Below, one piece after another: positions 50,621-58,160 of a stretch of DNA of 64,000 bases. Source of the stretch: Bacteroidales bacterium UBA5197 (lineage in GTDB: Bacteria; Bacteroidota; Bacteroidia; Bacteroidales; Lentimicrobiaceae); NCBI GenBank assembly GCA_002412885.1, contig DHVX01000084.1, positions 8,158 to 72,157 of the forward strand, written 5' to 3'. Position numbers and translations under genes: made by a program. The notes under the pieces are model-generated. The model did not search any database and had not been told where the DNA came from. It saw only the letters and a program-made list of their open reading frames with translations. Numbering within the stretch: the first letter of the stretch is position 1; each line of letters opens with the position of its first letter.

Positions 50621-50965
50621 ATGAACTCATTAAGAAACCGCGTACAGTTAATTGGATACATTGGAGCTGATCCTGAAGTAAAAACCTTCGAAAGCAACAA
50701 AAAAGTTGCAAGACTTTCAATCGCCACAAACGATGAATATACCGACAAGGATGGCCAGAAAGTAAAACAAACCCAATGGCACCAATTGGTTGTCTGGAAC
50801 AAACTTGCAGACATCTGTGAAAAATATCTGAAAAAAGGCCATGAAATTGCTGTTGAAGGCAAACTCACTTACCGCACCTGGAATGACAAAGACGGTAAAA
50901 GCCACAACATCACCGAAATTGTGGTGAATGAACTGCTGATGATGGGCGGAAAAAGCAAGGAGTAG
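50621..50965 (+). CDS. ssb: Single-stranded DNA-binding protein, tandem copy 3
   Basis: Third SSB paralogue of 114 residues. Motifs: RNRVQLIGYIGADPEVKTFE, VARLSIATND, TQWHQLVVWNKLADICEKYLKKG, IAVEGKLTYRTW and ending MMGGKSKE, a basic and acidic mix rather than an acidic tip. Copies 1 and 3 share GADPEVKTFE, suggesting they are closer to each other than to copy 2. A terminator follows, closing the three-gene unit. Confidence 0.92.
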   Translation: MNSLRNRVQLIGYIGADPEVKTFESNKKVARLSIATNDEYTDKDGQKVKQTQWHQLVVWNKLADICEKYLKKGHEIAVEGKLTYRTWNDKDGKSHNITEIVVNELLMMGGKSKE

Positions 50966-51028
50966 CATTCATTTCTTCTGATGCGGCAGAAACAGCAACC
51001 TTTTAAAGTTGTTTTTCTGCAAAACCTG

Positions 51029-51065
51029 AAAGTCCTGCGATTTACTATTACAGGACTTTTTCTTT
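51029..51065 (+). terminator. Terminator of the ssb cluster
   Basis: AAAGTCCTG and CAGGACTTT form a 9-bp stem around 13 bases, followed by a T-rich tract. Confidence 0.8.
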
Positions 51066-51676
51066 TGGTCAATATTCTACTTTTTGAGGCTGTATCAAAA
51101 GTTAATGATGGTTCATATTTCGTACCGAGGCAAACGGGATCACTCAATATGACAAAAAGGTGTACTTTGTTTGATGAAGTAAATATACTGTTAATAAAGT
51201 AAATACCCCAGTAAAGTGGAATATTGCTGCCTGCCTTTGGAGGACCCTTCCGCTTTGGCGGCCTCGGTCGTAAACCACTTTAAACACCAGATCATTTTTT
51301 GCCACGAATGCACGAATACACTGTTATCTACCTCCTTCGGCCATTGCTTGAGGCACTTAATCCAGTTTTTCTGTCACTCAGGCCGTTAGGCCTCGTATCT
51401 GCACCGCGACTGCCTAAAATTTGACCATAATGTTAATGATGTAATTGCTTTCAGAATCCAGAACATGCTTTTCTGGAAGTCAATTTTAGAAGGTCGCTCC
51501 CGCAGATACTGAAAATTTGCGCTCTTCTTTGCAGATGTTCTGTAAGCCACTACATTATATTGGTATTTATTATCGTTAAGAGTAAGTACAAAAGTTAAAT
51601 AGTAGGGACCGGCATTCAAAAAAATGGCTTTTCTGAGCCTGCCTTTTTGCGGAGGTTCCTCACCCGGAAAATCGGG

Positions 51677-51784
51677 TTCGGAATGACGGCTTATGGGGCA
51701 AGTGAGAGGGGAGGAGGCATTGGCGGCGTAGCCGCCAATGCCTCCTCCCTTTCCTCTTTTTACTGACAAGCCCGTCATTCCGAA
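51677..51784. repeat. 108-bp imperfect palindrome with a 19-bp perfect core hairpin
   Basis: The core GGGAGGAGGCATTGGCGGC (51709-51727) pairs perfectly with 51731-51749 around GTA. The outer arms TTCGGAATGACGG (51677-51689) and CCGTCATTCCGAA (51772-51784) are also complementary. It looks like a small hairpin (MITE/REP-type) element. There is no transposase nearby. Confidence 0.8.
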
Positions 51785-51792
51785 CGCAACGA

Positions 51793-52080
51793 AGTGAAGA
51801 GAGGAATCTGCCGAATAGACCAAAAAAAATGCTGGCCATATATTATGGTATGATTGCGCCGAATTTGAGAATAATATGCCAGGCGGTGGGGCGTTGTTTA
51901 AATGGGTTTTAAATGGAATATAAATGGTGTTTGAATTGATTGGCTAATGGATGACTTGAATATAGAAAAGTTGTTATATATTTGATGCGGAGATCTGATT
52001 TGTTGATGAGGACAGATGGCTTGTTAACAAGTCAGATGTATACGCAGGATTGCGTAAATCCACTCGTGATGCCCAATAAT
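51793..52080 (+). repeat. Island repeat R1, copy 1
   Basis: About 280 bases beginning GTGAAGAGAGGAATCTGCCG and including TATTATGGTATGATTG, AATAATATGCCA, GTTGTTATATATTTGATG and TTTGTTGATGAGGACAGATGG. Copy 2 is at 53908-54200, and partial copies are at 57925-57995 and 58856-58965. It ends just before the YcxB-like gene. Confidence 0.75.
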
Positions 52081-52087
52081 ATAAGAA

Positions 52088-52633
52088 ATGACGATAGATT
52101 ATAAAATTGACGAAAACGACTTTTTGACACATCAACTTTTTGTTGCCTCAAAGTCTGACCGAATTAAAAAGAAAAGGCAAAGAAGCAGAGTAATAGTGCC
52201 ATTAATTTATGTTGCCTTTGGACTTTTATTCTTCATTGAAGACAACTTATCATTGTCAATTATATTTTTCATTATCGGAATTCTCTGGTTTTTCATTTAC
52301 CCAATTTGGGAAAGACGACATTATATCAAACATTACAAAGGCTTTATCAAAGAAAACTATAAAGACAGATTTAACAGAATAGCGACTTTAGAGTTTAATG
52401 ATGACTTTATATTAGCAAAAGACAATGGAAGCGAAAGTAAAGTTTTAACCACAGAAATAAACGAAATAAACGAAATACCATCAACAATATTCGTCAGACT
52501 AAAAGGCGGACAATCTTTTATTTTGCCAAAGGACAAAATAGCTGACATAGCCAATGTTACTTCTAGACTAATGGAGCTGACAGAATATTTAAAGATAAAA
52601 TACGACATTGACGATAAATGGGAATGGAAATAA
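52088..52633 (+). CDS. YcxB-like membrane protein (cassette gene 1)
   Basis: Protein of 181 residues. Two adjacent membrane segments (about residues 33-50 and 54-72) are followed by a soluble domain with LEFNDDFILAKDNGSES and FVRLKGGQSFILPKDKI, the pattern of YcxB-like C-terminal domains. The biochemical role is unknown in the family. The gene is strongly AT-rich compared with the core genes. It is followed 7-12 bases after its stop by an imperfect palindrome (52645-52772), and it is the first gene of the one-direction array. Confidence 0.75.
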   Translation: MTIDYKIDENDFLTHQLFVASKSDRIKKKRQRSRVIVPLIYVAFGLLFFIEDNLSLSIIFFIIGILWFFIYPIWERRHYIKHYKGFIKENYKDRFNRIATLEFNDDFILAKDNGSESKVLTTEINEINEIPSTIFVRLKGGQSFILPKDKIADIANVTSRLMELTEYLKIKYDIDDKWEWK

Positions 52634-52644
52634 TTCCTGGGCAT

Positions 52645-52772
52645 AATAAACGCAATAGCAAATGCGGGTATGCGTGTTCGTTGAAACATTTGAAATCTTT
52701 ACATACATTTGTGCTGGCAGACAGTTTAGCAACAATTTAATCCCGCACTTGCCATAGCGTCAGCCGTTGTGG
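52645..52772 (+). repeat. attC-like palindrome B
   Basis: The left arm AACGCAATAGCAAATGCGGG (52649-52668) pairs with CCCGCACTTGCCATAGCGT (52742-52760) with a few mismatches around about 73 bases. The right end is CCGTTGTGG (52764-52772), 14 bases before the next gene. The left end lies a few bases after a stop codon. This matches the position and shape of an integron attC site. Confidence 0.65.
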
Positions 52773-52786
52773 TTTATTTATAAAAA

Positions 52787-53776
52787 ATGAAAAAAATTCA
52801 CTTATTGGTTTTACTCTTAATAACGTCTTGTTCCAATGCATTGTATATCGATATGCAAGATTCCTACAATTCATATGGTGAACGTGAAGGATTAAAAGGA
52901 CCAGTTCATTCAATTTGTCAAGTGACATATCTGATTGATTCTATAAATCAAAATAATGAAATAATAAAAGGGAACATTGCTACAACATTAACAAACGCTT
53001 GCTATAAACTGGATTCATTACTAAACATTATTTATTCCTATGAGATAAATCCTAGTGGCGGTATTCAATATAAAAAGAAATATGCTTATGAATATGATGC
53101 TTGGAATAGAATTGTTGCTAAATATTTCTATACTGAAAGTTGGCAGTTCGATGATGATACTAACATAAAATCTGATTTTAAGTTGTATGAAAAGGATAGT
53201 TATAAATATGATGAAAACGGTAATCTGTGTTGTTGGACCAGGTCTGAACCAGATGGTCAGATTTTCAACATGACTATTTACGAGTTTGATTTAAACGGTA
53301 AATTAACAAAACGAGTCCAGAAAGACTCTACTGATAAAGTATTGAATTCAGAAATGATCAAATACGACAGATTGAGAAATCGAATTATCAAAAAGGAATA
53401 TTACTTGAATAATTTATACAATTCAAAAACAATTGAGAGGCATTTTATCGATCGTAAAAAAATTAAAGTGTTCGATACTAAAACAAAAGTGAGAGATATA
53501 TATGAATTCTATTACAATTCGAATGGGCGCGTTATTAAAGAAATGCTCTATAACAAGAAAGGAAAAGTAACTGGATTATGGCTTAATCAATACAATGAAA
53601 AAAATGAATTAATATCCCAAGAATTTTACAATGTCACTTCAGGGAAATTACTGGAGTTAGAAATAAACAGAAAATACATTTTCAAATACGATGCCTTCGG
53701 AAATTGGAACACAAAGGTATTTTATGATAAAGGGAAACCAATTGAAATTACAGAACGGCAAATTGAATACAAATAA
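52787..53776 (+). CDS. YD-repeat-like lipoprotein (cassette gene 2)
   Basis: Predicted lipoprotein of 329 residues: MKKIHLLVLLLITSCSN has a lipobox ITSC at residues 13-16. The mature part has repeated short motifs of the form YEYDAWNRI, YKYDENGNL, YEFDLNGKL, YNSNGRVI and FKYDAFGNW. These resemble the YD/RHS-type beta repeats found in teneurin-like and WapA-like proteins, though there are only about six and no toxin tip. Function is unknown. The gene is AT-rich, with start and stop tightly framed by palindromic spacers. Confidence 0.75.
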   Translation: MKKIHLLVLLLITSCSNALYIDMQDSYNSYGEREGLKGPVHSICQVTYLIDSINQNNEIIKGNIATTLTNACYKLDSLLNIIYSYEINPSGGIQYKKKYAYEYDAWNRIVAKYFYTESWQFDDDTNIKSDFKLYEKDSYKYDENGNLCCWTRSEPDGQIFNMTIYEFDLNGKLTKRVQKDSTDKVLNSEMIKYDRLRNRIIKKEYYLNNLYNSKTIERHFIDRKKIKVFDTKTKVRDIYEFYYNSNGRVIKEMLYNKKGKVTGLWLNQYNEKNELISQEFYNVTSGKLLELEINRKYIFKYDAFGNWNTKVFYDKGKPIEITERQIEYK

Positions 53777-53907
53777 ACAACCCACAATAAATAGGACTCT
53801 GAGCGGTCTCCAAGACCCGGCGATGATTTCCCGAAGCTTCCAGGTTGAACTTCATCCTTTATCAGGTTATACACTTACCTTCAGTTTTTGATCCCGCAAG
53901 TGCGGTA

Positions 53908-54200
53908 GAGTGAAGAGAGGAATCTGCCGGATAGACCCCAATAATAATACTGTCTATTTATTATGGTATGATTGAGCCGGATTTGAGGATAATATGCCAT
54001 TCGATGGGTAATGTTTAAATGGGATTTAAATGGAATATAAATGGTGTCAGAATTGAAAGGCTAATGGATGGACTGGATATAAGAAAAGTTGTTATATATT
54101 TGATGCTTAGATCTGATTTGTTGATGAGGATAGATGGTTTGGTAACAAATCAGATAAATACGCAATATTGGGTATATCCACTTGTTGTGCGTAATATCAC
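53908..54200 (+). repeat. Island repeat R1, copy 2, ending in GTTGTGC
   Basis: Matches copy 1 (51793-52080) along nearly the whole length with scattered changes. It includes TATTATGGTATGATTG, TTTAAATGGAATATAAATGGTG and GTTGTTATATATTTGATGC. Its right end reads CCACTTGTTGTGCG, with GTTGTGC at 54184-54190, the end motif shared with other spacers. The remaining gap between the YD lipoprotein and the next gene (53777-54311) contains no gene. Confidence 0.75.
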
Positions 54201-54311
54201 TCACCAAAAAGTACTGATTTATTACCAGTTAATTAAAAATGAGGGGTAACAGATAGATTTAAAAAACTTCAATTCTTGAAATTGATAAATTCTAAAATTT
54301 AATAAGATAAA

Positions 54312-54974
54312 ATGAAGAAAATTCTCATATTTCTATTAATAGGGATTACTTATAACGCATTTTCTCAGTCAATTAAAGAAATTGATTCGATTTCTTATAA
54401 GTTATGTGATTATCTAAAAACGCTTGATTACGTTAATAATGATAGTATTAAATTAGATATGTTATATCAAAATGAATATTTTCCAATTTTAGATAAGATT
54501 GAAAAAAGTAAAGTTGAAAAAGTTGGACAACAGCTTTATTTTAGACTGCAAAGAAACTGTGTAGAATATAGGATTCTGTTAGACAATATTGAACCTCCAA
54601 AAGAGAAGGATATTAGAACAAATAAAAAACCTGAGACTAAAATCTCAAGTAAGGATTTGCAAGAATTTAAAAATACTGGAACATTTAAATATTATGAAGT
54701 AAATGGAGATTTTACTAAGGTAACTATGCAAAATGGTAAATGGATAGATACTTTTATTGATTCAACATTTTCAGATTTGAATTATAAATGGATAAGTGAA
54801 TACGAATTTGAGCTTACTTTTAATAAGAGTAATAATGAAACGAGGTCTAATTTTAGCGTCAAAGGTGATAAGTTCATTTATAGAGTAATTGATAAAAAGT
54901 CTGATTATTATATTTTGAGTGTCCAAATTGAAGATCAATATTTATATGAAATATTCAGATTATATAAAGATTAA
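54312..54974 (+). CDS. Secreted protein of unknown function (cassette gene 3)
   Basis: Protein of 220 residues with a signal peptide (MKKILIFLLIGITYNAFSQS). The mature part is charged. A C-terminal half rich in beta structure contains FKYYEVNGDFTKVTMQNGKW and YKWISEYEFELTFNKS, which resembles lipocalin-like or small secreted beta-barrel folds. No known domain was recognised. Very AT-rich. The stop codon is 5 bases from the GCACAAC that begins palindrome D. Confidence 0.65.
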   Translation: MKKILIFLLIGITYNAFSQSIKEIDSISYKLCDYLKTLDYVNNDSIKLDMLYQNEYFPILDKIEKSKVEKVGQQLYFRLQRNCVEYRILLDNIEPPKEKDIRTNKKPETKISSKDLQEFKNTGTFKYYEVNGDFTKVTMQNGKWIDTFIDSTFSDLNYKWISEYEFELTFNKSNNETRSNFSVKGDKFIYRVIDKKSDYYILSVQIEDQYLYEIFRLYKD

Positions 54975-54975
54975 A

Positions 54976-55118
54976 CTACGCACAACACGCGGTCATAAAA
55001 TATTAGGGGTTAAGTGTTTGTTTGTGCCTCGGTTCTCGCATCAAAGCTTATTGAATCTTGATAGTAAAGTAGCCCCGCAATCGGCAACATTTCATATCGC
55101 CAAACTTTGTGCTACATG
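54976..55118 (+). repeat. attC-like palindrome D
   Basis: The left end GCACAAC (54980-54986) and right end TTTGTGC (55106-55112) are complementary with one mismatch. Inner segments CATAAAATATTAGGGG and, on the other side, CAACATTTCATATCG plus GCCCCGC are also partly complementary, with an extra unpaired stretch on the right. The inner part shares GCATCAA and CCGCAATC-CAACATTTCATA with palindrome F, so the two are homologous. Confidence 0.7.
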
Positions 55119-55313
55119 CTAAAAAACCACCGTATGGCTGAAAGATCGAAATTTTTGGACATTTATAATTACAGGATGAACGAATTTGCCGCGAATATTG
55201 ATACTAAGTCAGCCAATGCTGGTGCAGCAAGGGGACTTTTTATCTTTTTACCATATGTATTTCTTGTTTCTCTTTTTGAATACTTATATAAGCGCATAAT
55301 TAGGAAAGGATAA
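55116..55313 (+). CDS. Small single-span membrane protein (cassette gene 4)
   Basis: A short frame of 65 residues from the ATG at 55116, or 59 from the ATG at 55134. It has a hydrophilic N-terminus and one membrane segment near the end (GLFIFLPYVFLVSLFEYLY), then a basic tail (KRIIRKG). It fits the slot between two spacer palindromes, where a cassette gene is expected, but nothing else supports coding. Function unknown. Confidence 0.45.
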   Translation: MLKNHRMAERSKFLDIYNYRMNEFAANIDTKSANAGAARGLFIFLPYVFLVSLFEYLYKRIIRKG

Positions 55314-55314
55314 A

Positions 55315-55560
55315 AACCATGCGGTTAATCATGACTAAAATATTGATTATAACATGATTCCGGCGCTTTTAAGTGATTTACCGGTTTATAAAGCCACCTA
55401 TAATTTATTACTAGCTGTTTTTCTTTTTATAATGAATTTTAGCAGGGAGAATAGGTTCTTTGTGGTATCCGGGAAATTTGTATTTTTAACCAGGATTCTG
55501 CAAGCTACGAAGATTGGTAATTTTGAATGCCTGCCAGCGCAAAGATTCGGACGTTGGCAA
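55315..55560 (+). repeat. attC-like spacer E
   Basis: Its left part (CATGCGGTTAATCATGAC, TAAAATATTG) resembles the left arms of D and F. Its right part, 55462-55560, matches spacer H over about 100 bases (TTGTGGTATCCGGGAAATTTG, TTTTAACCAGGATTCTGCAAG, AAGATTGGTAATTTT). It ends in CGTTGGCAAC (55552-55561), 27 bases before the GNAT gene. Confidence 0.55.
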
Positions 55561-55587
55561 CCATAGTAAGAAAACAAAATTTGACAG

Positions 55588-56088
55588 ATGATTCGCTTTG
55601 AAAAATTTGAAAAAGAAGATTTTAGCAGGTTGATAAGTTGGATTCCAACCGAAGAATTAATGATACAATTTAGCGGCCCAATTTTCAGCTTTCCGATAAC
55701 TTTCGAGCAACTTGATAAGTATGTAAATTGCGACACTCGATTAGTTTATAAAGTTGTGAATTCAACAACCAACGAAGTAGTTGGACATGCAGAACTCAAC
55801 AATATTGACAAGAAAAATAAAAGTGCGAGAATTTGTCGCATCTTGATAGGTGATAATTCCAACAGAAACAAAGGATTAGGTAAAGCGATAATTAATGAAC
55901 TCGTTCGGATTGGTTTTGAAGAATTTGAATTACATAGACTGGATTTAGCTGTATTTGATTTCAATCATCAGGGAATTCGTTGCTACCAAGCTTGTGGATT
56001 TGAAATTGAAGGAAAACTTAGAGAAACGACACGTTTCGGAAACGAATATTGGTCGATTTATAATATGAGTAAATTAAATGACGAATAA
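55588..56088 (+). CDS. GNAT-family N-acetyltransferase (cassette gene 5)
   Basis: Acetyl-CoA-dependent acetyltransferase of 166 residues of the RimJ/RimL-like GNAT type. The N-terminus MIRFEKFEKEDFSRLISWIP and the acetyl-CoA loop GDNSNRNKGLGKAIINEL (Q/RxxGxG/A pattern as RNKGLG) are clear. ELHRLDLAVFDFNHQGIRCYQACGFEIEG is the usual beta5-alpha4 end. GNAT genes are frequent in integron cassettes. The substrate is unknown, so resistance or protein modification cannot be decided. Confidence 0.88.
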   Translation: MIRFEKFEKEDFSRLISWIPTEELMIQFSGPIFSFPITFEQLDKYVNCDTRLVYKVVNSTTNEVVGHAELNNIDKKNKSARICRILIGDNSNRNKGLGKAIINELVRIGFEEFELHRLDLAVFDFNHQGIRCYQACGFEIEGKLRETTRFGNEYWSIYNMSKLNDE

Positions 56089-56092
56089 AAAC

Positions 56093-56227
56093 TACGGTTG
56101 CCAATATCATGTATAAAATATTGGGGGTTAGGTGATTACTTGCAAGTTTCTGCCCCGCATCAACTTTTGTAACGGCAGATAGGGACGAGTCCGCAATCCC
56201 CAACATTTCATACATGTACCGTTGAAC
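56093..56227 (+). repeat. attC-like palindrome F
   Basis: The left arm ACGGTTGCCAATATCATGTA and TAAAATATTGGGG (about 56094-56128) is complementary to CCCCAACATTTCATACATGTACCG (56198-56221 region) around an inner variable part. The right end is GTTGAAC (56221-56227), which fits the integron core site GTTRRRY exactly. It begins 5-6 bases after the GNAT stop codon. Homologous to D. Confidence 0.75.
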
Positions 56228-56239
56228 TGTCCAACCAGG

Positions 56240-56338
56240 TTTTATCCGCTATTCTTTCTCCCCTTCTAAATAAAATGCACGACTGCAGTTGAACATTGGC
56301 CTTTTCTTGATATTTTTGTTTAAGAACGGCGGATAAAA
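56240..56338. repeat. Second inverted repeat behind F, without a gene
   Basis: TTTTATCCGC (56240-56249) and GCGGATAAAA (56329-56338) are exact complements. Adjoining TATTCTTTC and AAGAACGGC partly extend the stem. It could be an empty cassette's site or the remnant of one whose gene was lost. The next gene starts 30 bases further on. Confidence 0.5.
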
Positions 56339-56367
56339 TTCTTAACATTAGCTGCAAGTTATTTTTT

Positions 56368-57270
56368 ATGATGAGACATATTATAATAATCTTTTTAAGT
56401 TGTATCATCATTTCATGCAATGATGAAAACAAGGATACTGAACCCCGGGTCATTGCTGATTTCGGGTATGAGATTGACAACTTAGATTACCTCACAGTAC
56501 ATTTTACCAGTCTCTCGGAAAACGCAACAGGCTTTTCATGGGATTTTGGTAATGGTGAAAGATCAAACCTTGAAAATCCAACTTACACATATGCTGATGC
56601 GGGCACTTATGATGTAACCTTAACAGTTTATGGGACTAAAGGGATGGAGGATACAAAGACACGAAATATCACACTCTATGGTTATACAGATCCCAATAGG
56701 ATATTGTACGGAAAGCAATCCAAAACGTGGAAACTTTACCGTGAGGGATCAGCCGTAACACTGGGCCCTGATCCCTCTCACCCCGATTCATGGTGGGAAG
56801 GGTTTTATAATGATGGTTCCAGAAGTTGTCTTTATAAACATGAATTCATATTTAATAAAGATGGAACCTTTGAGTTTGTGGATCACAATGTATTCTGGGG
56901 AGACTCCCAAATCTGGCCCCCTGAAAATCCGGTATATGAATCTTGTTTTGAACCATCGGCTGATAATATGGTGGTAGATGACGTGGACCTGACATTATGG
57001 CTTTCCAGCGTACATAATTTCGATTTTTTTAGCTGTAACGGAACCATCCTCCTCATAGGTAAAGGTGCATGGATCGGTTTCCCATTCTTAGGCACATCTT
57101 CCAATCACGGAACCAACCTGCCTGATTCGGTAGCTTTTATTGTAAGCTTTGAGCAGTTGTCATCTTTTGACCTCATGACAGTAAATTTTGATCATGGTGA
57201 AAATGGTTTTTGGACGTTTCGGTATGTGAGTTATAAAGATTGGCAGGACGAACCTCTACTTATTGAATAA
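56368..57270 (+). CDS. PKD-domain lipoprotein (cassette gene 6)
   Basis: Predicted lipoprotein of 300 residues: MMRHIIIIFLSCIIISCND with lipobox IISC. A single PKD domain spans about residues 28-110, with the hallmark FSWDFGNGERSNLENPTYTY and YDVTLTVYG. The C-terminal domain begins QSKTWKLYREGSAV, with WWEGF, KHEFIFNKDGTFEFVDHNVFW and FWTFRYVSY; it is seen in other Bacteroidota surface lipoproteins and may bind glycans. GC content is closer to the core genes than the other cassette genes, suggesting a separate origin. Confidence 0.8.
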   Translation: MMRHIIIIFLSCIIISCNDENKDTEPRVIADFGYEIDNLDYLTVHFTSLSENATGFSWDFGNGERSNLENPTYTYADAGTYDVTLTVYGTKGMEDTKTRNITLYGYTDPNRILYGKQSKTWKLYREGSAVTLGPDPSHPDSWWEGFYNDGSRSCLYKHEFIFNKDGTFEFVDHNVFWGDSQIWPPENPVYESCFEPSADNMVVDDVDLTLWLSSVHNFDFFSCNGTILLIGKGAWIGFPFLGTSSNHGTNLPDSVAFIVSFEQLSSFDLMTVNFDHGENGFWTFRYVSYKDWQDEPLLIE

Positions 57271-57289
57271 TTTGAACAATTCAAGTGAA

Positions 57290-57431
57290 AGATGTATAAA
57301 ACCAGCAGCTAATAAAAAACATAGGGCAGAAAGTGCTAAATTTGAACGATATAACATTTAATAAACAACTCGGTAGCTTGATAGGCAGGTGCTTCGAAAT
57401 GCCCTACGTTTCTTATTGCCAAACGTTGTGC
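57290..57431 (+). repeat. attC-like palindrome G
   Basis: AGCTAATAAAAAACATAGGGCAGAA (57307-57331 region, left) pairs imperfectly with TGCCCTACGTTTCTTATTGCC (57396-57416 region, right). The right end is GCCAAACGTTGTGC, with GTTGTGC at 57425-57431, 28 bases before the next gene. The same GCCAAAC-TTGTGC ending closes palindrome D. Confidence 0.65.
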
Positions 57432-57459
57432 TCAATGACTCACAACTAAAAACCCAATT

Positions 57460-57879
57460 ATGATACATTTCCTCTTCGTTTCAATTCTAAGTTCATCTCT
57501 TTTCTTTGGAGCTTCAACTATATCTCCAATGCCGGATCCTTCTGCAGTATATTGTAAATTTCTAGGTTATGACACTGAAATTCGTAAGGATTTACAAGGC
57601 AACGAATACGCGGTCTGCATATTTCCGGATGGCTCCGAATGCGATACATGGGCGTTCTACCGTGGCAGTTGTGGACAACCCTATTCATATTGTTCAAAAA
57701 AAGGATGTGAAACTAAGTCAATAACAGAAGTTAATCACTCATACAGCATTACCTATTGTGCTTGTGCTTGTATTGATTCCTTAGGAAATGAAATAGTAAT
57801 TCCTTTAGACCAATTTATGGAACAGAATGGGGATACTTTAATTAAGTTAAATTCTGGACGGATTGGAAAAGGGAAGTAA
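57460..57879 (+). CDS. DUF333-like secreted protein (cassette gene 7)
   Basis: Small exported protein of 139 residues. After a signal peptide (about 1-20) comes a DUF333 segment, SAVYCKFLGYDTEIRKD, CIFPDGSECDTWAFYRGSCG, the short Cys-rich domain found in YoaF- and hemolysin-inhibitor-like proteins. A second Cys-rich part (YCSKKGCETKS, YCACACID) follows. Many Cys pairs suggest a disulfide-stabilised extracytoplasmic protein. Function is unknown. Confidence 0.75.
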   Translation: MIHFLFVSILSSSLFFGASTISPMPDPSAVYCKFLGYDTEIRKDLQGNEYAVCIFPDGSECDTWAFYRGSCGQPYSYCSKKGCETKSITEVNHSYSITYCACACIDSLGNEIVIPLDQFMEQNGDTLIKLNSGRIGKGK

Positions 57880-57924
57880 TGGATGGGTTATTTTAACCAA
57901 AGGGATTAAAAATATAAAAATGAA

Positions 57925-58121
57925 TGAGGGATTTGGAAAGTTGGTATATTTGGGGGTGGAAATCCGGGTTGTTGATGAAGACAGATTGTTTATCCAAAAA
58001 AGCTTTTCGCAAGCAGGCGCATTGTGGTATCCGGGAAATTTGTAATTTTAACCAGGATTCTGCAAGGTGCGAAGAATGGTAATTTTAAATGACTGCCATC
58101 GCAAAGCCTCGATCGTTGTGC
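57925..58121 (+). repeat. Spacer H: partial R1 repeat and E-like end, closing in GTTGTGC
   Basis: 57925-57995 is a degenerate copy of the last part of R1 (GGAAAGTTGGTATATTTG, GTTGTTGATGAAGACAG). 58022-58110 matches spacer E (TTGTGGTATCCGGGAAATTTG, TTTTAACCAGGATTCTGCAAG). The end is GATCGTTGTGCGC, with GTTGTGC at 58115-58121, 39 bases before the start of the next gene. No clear complementary left arm was found. Confidence 0.55.
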
Positions 58122-58160
58122 GCTATTCAATATGAACATAAATTTAACATTTCAGCAACT

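Larger units (their letters stand above)
51200..52087. other. Repeat-rich non-coding region at the left edge of the accessory island
   Basis: More than 1 kb separates the ssb terminator from the YcxB-like gene. It contains a TTCCGCTTTGGCGG module and a large hairpin (51677-51784). An open frame on the minus strand (51386-51823) runs through the hairpin and was not accepted as a gene. From 51793 the sequence is a copy of the repeat that recurs at 53908 and 58856. Confidence 0.6.

Noticed and set aside
51386..51823. A 145-codon open frame on the minus strand in the region after the ssb cluster.
   Set aside because: It runs straight through the 108-base palindrome, contains repeat-derived peptide (RHSEPDFPGEE), has no recognisable domain and no promoter. 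A short decayed gene in its second half cannot be excluded.
54019..54249. A 76-codon frame inside R1 copy 2.
   Set aside because: The homologous R1 copy 1 does not keep the frame, and there is no start context or domain.
55354..55566. A 70-codon frame inside spacer E.
   Set aside because: It overlaps the E/H repeat, is not maintained in H, and ends within the presumed site end.
57863..58045. A 60-codon frame overlapping the end of the DUF333-like gene.
   Set aside because: It lies in the degenerate R1 copy and spacer H and shows no coding features.
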